From the NCBI RefSeq assembly GCF_000953675.1, contig NZ_LN679998.1, positions 1,449,911 to 1,513,910 of the forward strand: 64,000 bases of DNA, in the 5' to 3' direction. Numbering within the stretch: the stretch's first letter is position 1; every line of letters starts with the position of its first letter. Shown piece by piece: positions 15,085-23,420 of the stretch. This stretch comes from Paraclostridium sordellii. Lineage in GTDB: Bacteria; Bacillota; Clostridia; Peptostreptococcales; Peptostreptococcaceae. Position numbers and translations under genes: made by a program. Under the pieces are notes generated by a model. That model did not search any database. It saw only the letters and a program-made list of their open reading frames with translations, and was not told the DNA's origin.

Positions 15085-16314
15085 ATGTTAAAATTAAACA
15101 ACAAACAAAGCAAAGAAGAAACCGTAAATAAACATGCTTTAATATTTGGGCTTATATCTGTATTTCTTTGCGGATTAGGATTTAGTATTATAACACCTGT
15201 AGTACCATTTTTAGTTAAACCTTATATAAGTAATCCATCAAATCAAGCTATAGTGGTTACTTTTTTGACATCTGTTTATGCAGTATGCGTGTTTTTTGCA
15301 GCACCGGGACTTGGAGCTTTAAGTGATAGATACGGTCGTCGTCCATTACTTTTAGTATGCCTTTTAGGTTCTGCAATAGGGTACCTAGTTTTTGGTATAG
15401 GAGGAGCTTTATGGGTACTATTTGCTGGTAGAATAATAGAAGGTATAACAGGGGGGAGTATAAGTACTATATTTGCATATTTTGCAGATATCACTCCTAG
15501 GGAACAGAGAAGTAAATACTTTGGTTGGGTGAGTGCAGTTGCCGGTGTAGGTTGTGCCATTGGACCTACTTTAGGAGGATTACTTGCCAAGTTTGGTTAT
15601 TCTGTACCTATGTATTTTGGAGCAATAATAACTTTAATAAATGTTATTTATGGAATAGTCTATATGCCGGAGAGCCTTGCTAAGAACAATAGATTAAAGG
15701 AAATTACTTTTGTAAGGCTAAATCCATTTACACAACTTATAGATATACTTTCCATAAAAAACTTAAAAAGGTTACTTATATCAGCTTTTTTACTTTGGAT
15801 ACCAAACGGTTCTTTACAGGCAGTTTTTTCACAATTTACAATAGATACTTTCAATTGGGATCCTGCACTAATTGGACTTATGTTTTCAATTATGGGTATC
15901 CAAGATATTATTTCACAAGGTTTTATAATGCCAAAACTTTTAAAAATACTTAGTGATGTACAAATAGCAGTTCTTGGAATGACTTCAGAAATTATAGGTT
16001 ACGGTCTTATTGCAGCATCGGCTTTATTCTCATTTTATCATCTTTTTATAGGTGGAATGTTTATATTTGGTTTTGGTGATTCTGTATTTGGGCCTTCATT
16101 TAATGGAATGGTTTCAAGGTCTGTGGATGCTAGTGAACAGGGAAGGATTCAAGGAGGTAGTCAATCGATTCAGGCTTTAGCTAGAATAATTGGACCTATT
16201 ATTGGAGGTCAAATCTATGTATCACTTGGTCATTCAGCACCTGCTTTTATGGGGATAATACTTATAGGAACTGCAATACCAGTTTTGTATAAGAGTACAA
16301 ATGCAAATATATAA
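15085..16314 (+). CDS. MFS drug efflux transporter (TetA/DHA1-like)
   Basis: 409 residues with 12 predicted membrane helices. MFS motif A is clear as GLGALSDRYGRRPLLL after helix 2 (about residues 74-89), and the DHA1 antiporter region GGSISTIFAYFADITP follows. The family exports drugs in exchange for protons. GGAGAA precedes the ATG by 6 bases. It is controlled by the upstream MarR operators, a typical inducible efflux pair. Substrate unknown; tetracycline resistance cannot be claimed from sequence. Confidence 0.92.
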   Translation: MLKLNNKQSKEETVNKHALIFGLISVFLCGLGFSIITPVVPFLVKPYISNPSNQAIVVTFLTSVYAVCVFFAAPGLGALSDRYGRRPLLLVCLLGSAIGYLVFGIGGALWVLFAGRIIEGITGGSISTIFAYFADITPREQRSKYFGWVSAVAGVGCAIGPTLGGLLAKFGYSVPMYFGAIITLINVIYGIVYMPESLAKNNRLKEITFVRLNPFTQLIDILSIKNLKRLLISAFLLWIPNGSLQAVFSQFTIDTFNWDPALIGLMFSIMGIQDIISQGFIMPKLLKILSDVQIAVLGMTSEIIGYGLIAASALFSFYHLFIGGMFIFGFGDSVFGPSFNGMVSRSVDASEQGRIQGGSQSIQALARIIGPIIGGQIYVSLGHSAPAFMGIILIGTAIPVLYKSTNANI

Positions 16315-16400
16315 GTTATTTATTTTATTTAGGCAAGTATAAATTTAACATATATACATCATTTAAAAAATATATACAGTAAAATATGAGATAAATATGA

Positions 16401-16416
16401 TTTCAGTCCAAATATT
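16401..16416 (+). promoter_or_regulatory. TTTAGTCCAA-type motif
   Basis: TTTCAGTCCAAATATT lies 78 bases before the small membrane protein gene at 16494. The following 60 bases resemble those upstream of its paralog at 22346 (both contain TTTmAGTGCATTTT). The function is unknown; it could be an activator site or part of an alternative promoter. Confidence 0.4.
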
Positions 16417-16493
16417 AGAGGGTTTAGTGCATTTTGAAAAAAAGTTTATAATTTATGTTATTATAGATTTAAAACAGTTGAGGGGATAAGAGT

Positions 16494-16823
16494 ATGTTTA
16501 AAATTGTTTTTGGAATGTTTTTTATTGTAGTAGGATTATATTTTATATACTTAGGATTAAAGTTACAAAGAACTAAAGATTTAGGACTAATTAAAAATAA
16601 AATGGTTAATATTGATAAAATTAAAGATAAAGATGGCTATATTAAGTTTAATTTAAAACTACATATAGTAATTGGAATTTTATATACAATTCAAGGGATA
16701 CTTTGTATATTAAGTAGATATTTTATATCTGTAGATAACTTGTATTCTTCTATGAGTATAGTTGTAATTATAACTATATTTGTATATACGTATAAAGTTA
16801 CCTTTAAAGCTCCAAAATTTTAG
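16494..16823 (+). CDS. Small three-helix membrane protein, paralog of 22346-22684
   Basis: 109 residues. Helices at about 3-23, 57-76 and 83-102, with the cytoplasmic-looking loop NMVNIDKIKDKDGYI between the first two. About 70 percent identical by eye to the protein at 22346-22684, including the loop. No known family recognised. GAGGGG precedes the ATG by about 8 bases. The two genes also share upstream sequence, so a promoter-plus-gene block was duplicated. Confidence 0.65.
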   Translation: MFKIVFGMFFIVVGLYFIYLGLKLQRTKDLGLIKNKMVNIDKIKDKDGYIKFNLKLHIVIGILYTIQGILCILSRYFISVDNLYSSMSIVVIITIFVYTYKVTFKAPKF

Positions 16824-16951
16824 AAATATTATAAAGTATATTCTGAGTAGGCGCGAATTAAAAATATAACTTAAACTTTAGAAATAGATTATAAATTTAT
16901 ATATGAACTTAAAATAGAGTTGTTTGTATTAGATTTAATTTATGTAAAAAT

Positions 16952-16996
16952 AAAGCAGAGTGTATATATCAATTTCCGTATATACACTCTGTTTTA
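16952..16996 (+). terminator. Terminator, probably bidirectional
   Basis: CAGAGTGTATATA pairs perfectly with TATATACACTCTG around a 10-base loop, with A and T flanks on both sides. It sits between convergent genes. Confidence 0.85.
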
Positions 16997-17113
16997 TTTA
17001 ATTATAAATAAAGTATAAATTTAGTGACTAGTTATATTTTTAATAAAAATTTATATTGTTATTTAATGTATGAGAAGTATTTTAGTTAAAATATTAAATA
17101 TTAAGTTTTATGA

Positions 17114-17827
17114 TTATATTTCTTTTTTATCTTCTGGGTGATCTTTATTTAATTTATCATTTAATTGTTCTTCAAGTTCTATAATTTCATTAAAAGTACT
17201 CTTTAACTCTTGAAGTAGTGGATTGTTTCGAGTATCATAGACTTGTTTTAAAATTGCCTCTTTTTCCGCCTTTTTAAACATATCATTGCCATACATTTTT
17301 TTAAACATATATATTTTGGCATCAATAACCTCAGACTGTTTACTTAACTCTTGAGATGAAATTTTAATATCTTTTAATTCAAAATGAGTTTCAATTATTT
17401 TCTTGTTTATATCTTGAAGATTAATCTGTTTTTCACTAAGTAAAGGTTCTTCTTCACTAAGTGAAGTTTCTTTTATATCCTTAATTTTTTCTGTAACATT
17501 GACATAGCTATCAATTTTAGGATTTTCTACTGCATTATCTTTTGTATCATCTTTTTTATCTTTATTTTCAATCCTGTCTTTTAGTTTGCTAAGCTGTGAT
17601 AATTTACGTTCTAAAGATTCTTGCATTTTTTTATTTATATTTGAATTATATGTAACATCTAGGTTTTCTCGAGCTAAGTGCTTACCTTTAATAATAATAG
17701 GTAATTCTTTCAGTGATTTAGCTGGATTATTTTTATTATTAGAAACATTAATTTGTATTTTGTTTAAAGAACTACTGTTATAACTTTTTAATAGTATATT
17801 ACTACTATTTACATTTAAAATGTTCAT
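17114..17827 (-). CDS. Coiled-coil protein of unknown function
   Basis: 237 residues, Lys/Glu/Asn-rich, without signal peptide or membrane helix. Predicted coiled coils at about 65-95 (QESLERKLSQLSKLKDRIENK) and 130-235. The N-terminal 50 residues are Ser/Asn-rich. The pattern suggests a cytoplasmic structural or flagellar/sporulation-type helper, but no family is recognised. AAGGAGGTGAATAC before the ATG is a near-perfect ribosome site. Transcription is away from the following minus-strand membrane genes, which lie 230 bases upstream. Confidence 0.6.
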   Translation of the reverse strand: MNILNVNSSNILLKSYNSSSLNKIQINVSNNKNNPAKSLKELPIIIKGKHLARENLDVTYNSNINKKMQESLERKLSQLSKLKDRIENKDKKDDTKDNAVENPKIDSYVNVTEKIKDIKETSLSEEEPLLSEKQINLQDINKKIIETHFELKDIKISSQELSKQSEVIDAKIYMFKKMYGNDMFKKAEKEAILKQVYDTRNNPLLQELKSTFNEIIELEEQLNDKLNKDHPEDKKEI

Positions 17828-18053
17828 GTATTCACCTCCTTATTTAATAATTAATCTTCAAATATAATTCAATATAAATGTACGACTTATAAAAAATTAC
17901 CTTTAACTAATTTACAATAAATGGAAAATTCATATGGATAACTATATACCGAAAGTACAAAAACGAATGATATCTACTATTGAATGTGCTCCAATTGCAG
18001 ATATTAAATTCATATGTAATTAAAATGTTTATTATGTTTTTTACATGCCTGAG

Positions 18054-18344
18054 TTATATGCAATAACATATAGAATAGGAAGTATTATATATATGGTTGC
18101 TAATAATCAATAATGAATTACCAGATTTATTTTTTATCCAATATATTCCTGATAACAAACAATATATTAAAAATATGCCTGATCCTATTATAGGAATATT
18201 ATATGGGTAATCATAAACGGTTGCCATTGTAAGAAGTTCATATAAATTATGGTCAAGAATAAAATCGGGTACCACTATAAAAGATATACCTACAAAGTCT
18301 AATACAATCCAATCTATCATTTTCCAGTCCTTATACGTACTCAT
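18054..18344 (-). CDS. Small membrane protein
   Basis: 96 residues with two or three predicted membrane helices (about 10-28, 47-66, 70-88). No family recognised. GGAGTG lies 10 bases before the ATG. The C-terminus NTSYSICYCI is unusual and the stop is close to a region without other features. It could be co-transcribed with the 139-residue anchored protein gene 94 bases upstream. Confidence 0.5.
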   Translation of the reverse strand: MSTYKDWKMIDWIVLDFVGISFIVVPDFILDHNLYELLTMATVYDYPYNIPIIGSGIFLIYCLLSGIYWIKNKSGNSLLIISNHIYNTSYSICYCI

Positions 18345-18438
18345 TTATAAATTCACTCCATTCAAATTAATTTATTGTAAAACAATCTTATTTCATTTGA
18401 AGCTAATATGTCTCTAGATAGAGTATATGGTTTTAAAC

Positions 18439-18858
18439 TTATTTTTTATTTTCTTGAGACTGTGGAGGAATTATAAACACATCAAATACTTCAGGGTCCA
18501 CCTTTGGGAATTGTCCATAATTGTTTTCCTCTAACCACTGTTCATATGTAATATCTCGTAATATACCTTCTTTTATTGCTGTATCATAATTTTCCCTATA
18601 ATCTTTTTCTTGTTTTTGCCAATCTTCCTTACTAACTTCGGATGGATCTATGGCTCCAAACTCTATTCCTTTTTGATATAGATCATTTGTTTCTTTTAGA
18701 TTTTCATCTGTAATTTCTTGTGAATTTTTAATATCTGTTTTTTGCGAATTATTAATATTAACTTGTTTTGGATTTTTAGCATTGATTATAATTAATAAAG
18801 CTATTAAAAGTAGTAAACTTAAAACCACTCCTAGAATTTTTTTGTGAGACTTATTCAA
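18439..18858 (-). CDS. Membrane-anchored extracytoplasmic protein
   Basis: 139 residues starting with TTG, 9 bases after AAGGAGG. A single N-terminal helix (about 7-27) anchors an acidic, Gln/Glu-rich outer domain of about 110 residues containing DPSEVSKEDWQKQEKDYRE and YEQWLEENNYGQFP. No lipobox and no known domain recognised. The start is chosen because no ATG with a ribosome site exists in frame. A TTAATCCA-type motif lies about 190 bases upstream on its strand. Confidence 0.6.
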   Translation of the reverse strand: MNKSHKKILGVVLSLLLLIALLIIINAKNPKQVNINNSQKTDIKNSQEITDENLKETNDLYQKGIEFGAIDPSEVSKEDWQKQEKDYRENYDTAIKEGILRDITYEQWLEENNYGQFPKVDPEVFDVFIIPPQSQENKK

Positions 18859-19137
18859 TTTGTAAATCCTCCTTAGATGATGTTTAAGCTCAAGATATAA
18901 AGCTTTTCTTGTATATTGTGAGGTTAAAATATATTTAATAAATTAAAGTACTTTATAAGATTATAAAATACAATTAGATTTTAAATCTAATTATTAAATT
19001 TTTTAAGACTATTAGCAATTATACAAAAATTTGGATAAAAAGTATCAAAAGTGGATTAAGATGGATTTATAGAGGAGTGAAATGTAAAAAAGCATATGAT
19101 ATTCTAAAAATATGTATTTATAGATTTGTTATAAATT

Positions 19138-19177
19138 AAAGCCCTTAGAATCTATGTTCATAGATTCTAAGGGCTTT
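19138..19177 (-). terminator. GCCCTTAGAAT hairpin, copy 2 (perfect)
   Basis: GCCCTTAGAATCTATG and CATAGATTCTAAGGGC pair over 16 bp with AAA/TTT flanks. It lies 23 bases after the end of the permease gene on the minus strand. Confidence 0.8.
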
Positions 19178-19199
19178 AATTTTAATGATTTTAAAAAAT

Positions 19200-20366
19200 T
19201 TATATATTATCTATTTCAACTTCAACTTCTACTGAATTTTGTTGATCTAATTTGAATTTTTTATTTTTAATGTGGCCGACAGTAAGCACGGGGATTATTA
19301 CAACAAAAATTCCTAATACTCCAGTATATCCATAACCAATTTTAACTATAGATGTAAGTCCAAACAAAGATATAGCCATAGATAAAATCATACAACATAG
19401 AGAAAGTAAACCTCGTCTAATTGTTATATTTTCTGGTACTTTAATAAAATTTTCAAATCTTGTAATTGCTCCAAAAACACAACTTATACCTGTAGATATA
19501 AATGCTAGGAAAAGCACAACAGTATATAATATTACAAGCCAATCTTTTCCTATTTGCTTACAAATATAAAGAATTGGAAGAGTTTTATCTGAAGTGTGAG
19601 GAAGCCATGCAAACAACATCATACAGCTAAGTACAATCATTATGCTATTCAATATAAATCCTATTATAGTTGTTGCATTAATTTCTCTATCTAATTTAAG
19701 AGGTTGGCAAACACTTATGATTATTGAAAATACTATGCATTGGAATCCGGCATATTTTAATCCTAACCAGAGAGCCTTCCAAACTGATTCAGTAGTATAA
19801 TAAGTTGTTGCTAAATTTATAAAATTATTTGAGTTGGCAGATATTCCTATGTAACAGATTAGAGTAAGACAAATGACAATTATTATAGTCATAAATGAAG
19901 AAGCGCTTCTAATTAGGGTTGCTCCAAATATTGTTAGTAAAAATAATATAGCTCCTGTAATTACAACCCCTAAATTATAGTTAAGACCAAAGTTATTAAA
20001 TAGTGCAGCAGAACCTGCAATAGAGCCACCTGTTGCAAGTAAAACTATTATAATATAACAAATCTCAAATACTATGGATAAAATTTTATCATAAGGTTCG
20101 TAGAGTTTTTTAGATAAGGTTCTATAATCAAAAGCTTGGTGGTTTCTAGCCATAATCATTGTTTCCCTATAAACTAAAGCTATAATACCCATGATTAAGA
20201 TTGGTATCCAAAATGTGTACCAACCTTCCTTAACAAAGAAGTTCATTGTCTGATTACCTGTGGCAAAGCCCCCACCAACATGAGCAGCAAACCAAACTGA
20301 AGCAACACCGAAAATACCTTTTACATTCGGCTTAGAACTTAATGAGTCTAAGTTATTGCTTTTCAA
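19200..20366 (-). CDS. YkvI-like membrane transporter (APC/LeuT superfamily)
   Basis: About 388 residues with 10 or more predicted helices. The N-terminal helix holds FAAHVGGGFATGNQTMNFF, the GGGFATG signature of the YkvI family of uncharacterised amino-acid-transporter-like proteins. The substrate is unknown. An ATG at 20375 directly abuts GGGAG, so the in-frame TTG at 20366, 9 bases further on, is the likelier start. The C-terminus is acidic (VEVEVEIDNI). It is a single gene, divergent from the membrane gene at 20514, and ends at a perfect hairpin. Confidence 0.78.
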   Translation of the reverse strand: MKSNNLDSLSSKPNVKGIFGVASVWFAAHVGGGFATGNQTMNFFVKEGWYTFWIPILIMGIIALVYRETMIMARNHQAFDYRTLSKKLYEPYDKILSIVFEICYIIIVLLATGGSIAGSAALFNNFGLNYNLGVVITGAILFLLTIFGATLIRSASSFMTIIIVICLTLICYIGISANSNNFINLATTYYTTESVWKALWLGLKYAGFQCIVFSIIISVCQPLKLDREINATTIIGFILNSIMIVLSCMMLFAWLPHTSDKTLPILYICKQIGKDWLVILYTVVLFLAFISTGISCVFGAITRFENFIKVPENITIRRGLLSLCCMILSMAISLFGLTSIVKIGYGYTGVLGIFVVIIPVLTVGHIKNKKFKLDQQNSVEVEVEIDNI

Positions 20367-20513
20367 TATAAACATCTCCCTTTGTTATACTTTTAATTAT
20401 AACCATATTTGTTACAAAAACAACAAAGATGATTATAATTAAACTATAGCAGATATTAAGGAAAAAAGTACATGAACTTGTTTTAATTATAATTATTATA
20501 GGGGAGGGGTATT

Positions 20514-21215
20514 GTGGGAAAGAAGGACTTAACTTTAGAACAGAAGAAGCTAGATACTGATATTTGGATTATTGCATTAATAACAATGGGAATGTTTTTA
20601 TTTTACATGATGTTTGGAAATCAGATGATGGACTATATAAAAAATTCTAGTAATTCTATTATTTTACGTTTGGCACTTAATGGAGGAGTTCAATTTGGTA
20701 TCGCTGGACTAGGAATTACATTGGTATGTATTTATAGAAAAGAAAGATTTTCTCAATTTGGATTGGTAAAAAGAAATACAATTAAAGCTATTTTTTACTC
20801 AATTATATGTTTTGTGCCATATATAATGTATATTTTTATATCGGGGCAATATACAGGCTATAAGCCTTTTAGTATTATTCTTACAAATGATGTATTAAAT
20901 AGTGGGGTTCCAATTAATATTTTAGGAATGATATTAATTATTGTAGTATGGGGATTTTTTGAAGGCTTTAATTATGCTGTTATTAGTGATAAATTAAATA
21001 ATTTATATCCATCTAAAAACAAATGGTTTAATGTTGGAGCCATTATTTGTGCTATAGTATGTATTTTATTTCATCCATTTAGCACATCATTTTGGGGAAT
21101 TGTTGAAATAATTACTATGTTTATAGCTATTTATGGGATGCTTATAGTAAAAGATAAAACTAATAATGCATGGGGATGTGTATTTGTATTTTGCTTTATA
21201 TGGAATGCTTTTTAA
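20514..21215 (+). CDS. Membrane protein resembling CPBP (CAAX protease-like) family
   Basis: 233 residues, GTG start behind GGGGAGGGG, with six or more predicted helices. The layout recalls CPBP-type intramembrane proteases: WGFFEGFNY where EExxxR is expected, LFHPF where the FxxxH motif is expected, and a final VFVFCFIWNAF with the Asn of the last motif. However, the key EE and R are not intact, so catalytic activity is doubtful. It may be a non-catalytic member of the superfamily or unrelated. No operon partner. Confidence 0.55.
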   Translation: MGKKDLTLEQKKLDTDIWIIALITMGMFLFYMMFGNQMMDYIKNSSNSIILRLALNGGVQFGIAGLGITLVCIYRKERFSQFGLVKRNTIKAIFYSIICFVPYIMYIFISGQYTGYKPFSIILTNDVLNSGVPINILGMILIIVVWGFFEGFNYAVISDKLNNLYPSKNKWFNVGAIICAIVCILFHPFSTSFWGIVEIITMFIAIYGMLIVKDKTNNAWGCVFVFCFIWNAF

Positions 21216-21250
21216 TAAGTAGATTATGCTACAAATGGGTAAATTTGAAC

Positions 21251-21272
21251 AAAGTTGCGTAGTTGCAACTTT
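21251..21272 (+). promoter_or_regulatory. Inverted repeat before the XRE regulator
   Basis: AAAGTTGC and GCAACTTT separated by 6 bases, with TTGACA starting 3 bases after the repeat (21275). The position 88 bases before the regulator gene suggests an autoregulatory operator. This is inference. Confidence 0.45.
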
Positions 21273-21359
21273 AAGTTGACAAAGTGCATTTGGTAAGTGA
21301 TAGCATATAAACCTTTGATTATATAGAATAAAAGTAAAATACTAAGTAGGAGGCAATAT

Positions 21360-22147
21360 ATGAATTTTGGGAATAAGCTATTAAGGTTGAGAAAGGAAAA
21401 GGGGATGTCTCAAGAAGCCCTATCTGAAAAACTAAATACAAGTAGGCAAGCAATTAGCAAATGGGAAAATGGGCAAGGATTTCCGGAAACTGAAAAGTTA
21501 CTTTTAATCGGAAATATATTTAATGTATCCATTGATTATTTATTAAAAGATACATTAGAACAAGATATAGAGAATAAAAAGGGATATTATGCAAGTAAAG
21601 AAGTTATTGAAGGATATTTGATTAATGAAAAAAATCACATAAGTATTTATCTTTAGGAATTAGTCTATTGATATTATCTTATATACCTTATTTAATATTT
21701 AAACAGTCATTTGAGATATATTCTGTAATTATCGCAGTTATGGCTACATTGGGATTTGGATTAATTATAAAATCTAGTTTTATGAGTGAGGAGTATGGAT
21801 TTTTGAGAAAAGAACCATTAATCTTTGATAAAAACTTTTTAAAGGAGTTTACTGAGAAATATTATTCACTTAGAAAAAGGTATGTTACTTTAATAATCAT
21901 AGGAATTTGTTTTATATTTGCAGGTGGTACTATTTTATTATTACTAAAAAAAGGTTTAGGAGTTGGAATAAATATACCTTTTTATCAATTAATATCTACA
22001 CTTATGATCTTAATTGGTGCATACCCATTTATATATTTTTATTCTATTATGGATTCTTATGAGCTAATAGTAAAAAATGAAGAATATACTAATAAATTAA
22101 GCTTTAAAATATTAAAAAAGTTTAGAGATAAAAAGTCGATGATATAG
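21360..22147 (+). pseudogene. XRE-family regulator with membrane tail, split by a frameshift
   Basis: The first frame (21360-21656) gives a classic XRE helix-turn-helix (MSQEALSEKLNTSRQAISKWENG) and runs to YLINEKNHISIYL before a stop. With one extra A in the A7 run at 21628-21634 the reading passes into the second frame as NEKKSHKYLSLGISLLILSYIPY and continues to 22147, giving about 262 residues with four predicted membrane helices. HTH regulators with such membrane tails are common in clostridia, so one ancestral gene is nearly certain. AGGAGG precedes the ATG. The cause may be mutation, slipped-strand phase variation at the A run, or a sequencing error. Confidence 0.82.
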
Positions 22148-22194
22148 GACTATAATTTTAGTAGAAAACTATTTTAAAGTAAATATTAAAAATC

Positions 22195-22228
22195 GCCCTT
22201 AGAATTTAAATAGATATATTCTAAGGGC
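22195..22228 (+). terminator. GCCCTTAGAAT hairpin, copy 3
   Basis: GCCCTTAGAAT and ATTCTAAGGGC pair over 11 bp across a 12-base loop. It follows the split XRE gene. Confidence 0.7.
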
Positions 22229-22345
22229 AATAACTTATTATTTAAAATTATTTTTTAGTCCAAAATTTAGTAGTTTCAGTGCATTTTAAAATAAAATTTT
22301 GATATGTATGTTATTCTAATTAAAAATAGTTGGGAGGGCAAACGT

Positions 22346-22684
22346 ATGTTTAAATTTGTTTTTGGAATATTTTTTATTGTACTAGGAGTATATTTTATAT
22401 ATTTAGCATTAAGGTTGCAAACAACTCGGGATATAGGACTAATTAAAAATAATATGGTTAATATTGATAAAATTAAAGATAAAGATGGTTATATTAGGTT
22501 TAATTTTAAACTACATATATTAGTTGGAATTATATATATAATTCAAGGTATAATTTCTATACTTGCAAGATATTTTATATTTATGGACAACGTATATTCT
22601 TTTATGGATATAATCATAATTATAACTATATTCACATATGTGTATAAAACAACTTTTAAAGCAACTAAATTTTACAAAGGGTAA
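22346..22684 (+). CDS. Small three-helix membrane protein, paralog of 16494-16823
   Basis: 112 residues starting at the ATG behind GGGAGGG; an in-frame ATG at 22304 has no ribosome site. Same three-helix plan as the protein at 16494, with the shared loop NMVNIDKIKDKDGYI. The upstream motif TTTAGTCCAAAATTTA (22254-22269) matches the one before the paralog. Function unknown. Followed by a very long perfect hairpin. Confidence 0.65.
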   Translation: MFKFVFGIFFIVLGVYFIYLALRLQTTRDIGLIKNNMVNIDKIKDKDGYIRFNFKLHILVGIIYIIQGIISILARYFIFMDNVYSFMDIIIIITIFTYVYKTTFKATKFYKG

Positions 22685-22688
22685 AGCA

Positions 22689-22760
22689 TATGCATAAATA
22701 AAAAAGAGATAATTTATTGAAAATCAATTCAATAAATTATCTCTTTTTTATTTATGCATA
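22689..22760. terminator. Perfect 33-bp palindromic bidirectional terminator
   Basis: Arms 22689-22721 and 22728-22760 are exact reverse complements around the 6-base loop AATCAA. The inner arm ends AAAAAAGAG/CTCTTTTTT so either strand would give a U tail. It lies between a + strand gene and a - strand peptide gene. Confidence 0.85.
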
Positions 22761-22798
22761 ATAGATTAAGTTATTGGCTTATAAATTAACATTCAATT

Positions 22799-22906
22799 TT
22801 AGTTATTATCTTGATGTATCTTTTTTGAATTCATATGTGTAAGAAAAAGAGCAAGACCAATTGAAAAAGCAACCCAAGGAAATGCAGCATGAACAAAATC
22901 TGCCAT
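22799..22906 (-). CDS. 35-residue single-helix membrane peptide
   Basis: A short gene with AGGGGG 8 bases before its ATG. The product has one membrane helix (FPWVAFSIGLALFLTHM) after MADFVHAA and ends in a polar tail KKIHQDNN. The helix-plus-tail design and strong ribosome site support a real small protein. The MxDFxHAAxPWVA pattern recalls conserved small clostridial peptides, from memory only. It stands alone upstream of the metG T-box region and points to the long palindromic terminator. Confidence 0.6.
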   Translation of the reverse strand: MADFVHAAFPWVAFSIGLALFLTHMNSKKIHQDNN

Positions 22907-23104
22907 TTAGTTTACCCCCTTTATAATTTTGTGAAATAAACATTTAATTATATTAAGCTAAATTATACTCCTACTTATAGTTTATTTCAATATTTTCAAA
23001 TTGGTTATATTATAGTTAATTGATATTTGATTAAATATAATGTATTAGAGGATTTTTTTATCCAAATAGTATATAATAATATAAAGATTATTTAAAATTA
23101 TAAT

Positions 23105-23389
23105 AAAGGCAATGAAAAGGAAAGTAGCTTTAAGAATACTTTTACAGAGAACTTCTATTTGGTGAGAGGAAGCAGAGGATATTAAAGTGAAAATGGCCTT
23201 GGAGCTGTGCACCGAGATTTTTATAAAATTAAGGCTGCAACGGGTTCACCCGTTATAGTGATAGAGTATAACCATATAATATGGCGTACTTGAAGAGGTG
23301 TATATTGTAAAATATACATGAATTAGGATGGTAACACGAAGTTTAACTCTCGTTCCTAAGATTAATTTCTTAGGGATGAGAGTTTTTTT
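23105..23389 (+). promoter_or_regulatory. T-box leader for methionyl-tRNA synthetase
   Basis: Specifier loop GTGAAAATGGCC carries ATG (Met) at 23193-23195. The T-box sequence is AGGATGGTAACACG at 23325-23338; its TGGT pairs with the ACCA end of uncharged tRNA-Met. The terminator is at 23345-23389 (CTCTCGTTCCTAAG / CTTAGGGATGAGAG plus T run), and its left arm would pair alternatively with the T-box. Uncharged tRNA should allow readthrough into metG 32 bases downstream. Confidence 0.95.
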
Positions 23390-23420
23390 ATTATAAAAAA
23401 TTATTTAGGAGGTATTTAAT

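Noticed and set aside
15276-15590. Minus-strand open frame inside the MFS gene
   Set aside because: Shadow of a strongly supported transporter gene; no start signal.
17935-18022. 28-codon + strand frame (MDNYIPKVQKRMISTIE...)
   Set aside because: No ribosome site and no recognisable similarity; likely chance.
20514-21215. Active CAAX (CPBP) protease
   Set aside because: The EExxxR catalytic motif is not intact (EGFNY), so only a distant, possibly inactive, relation is claimed.
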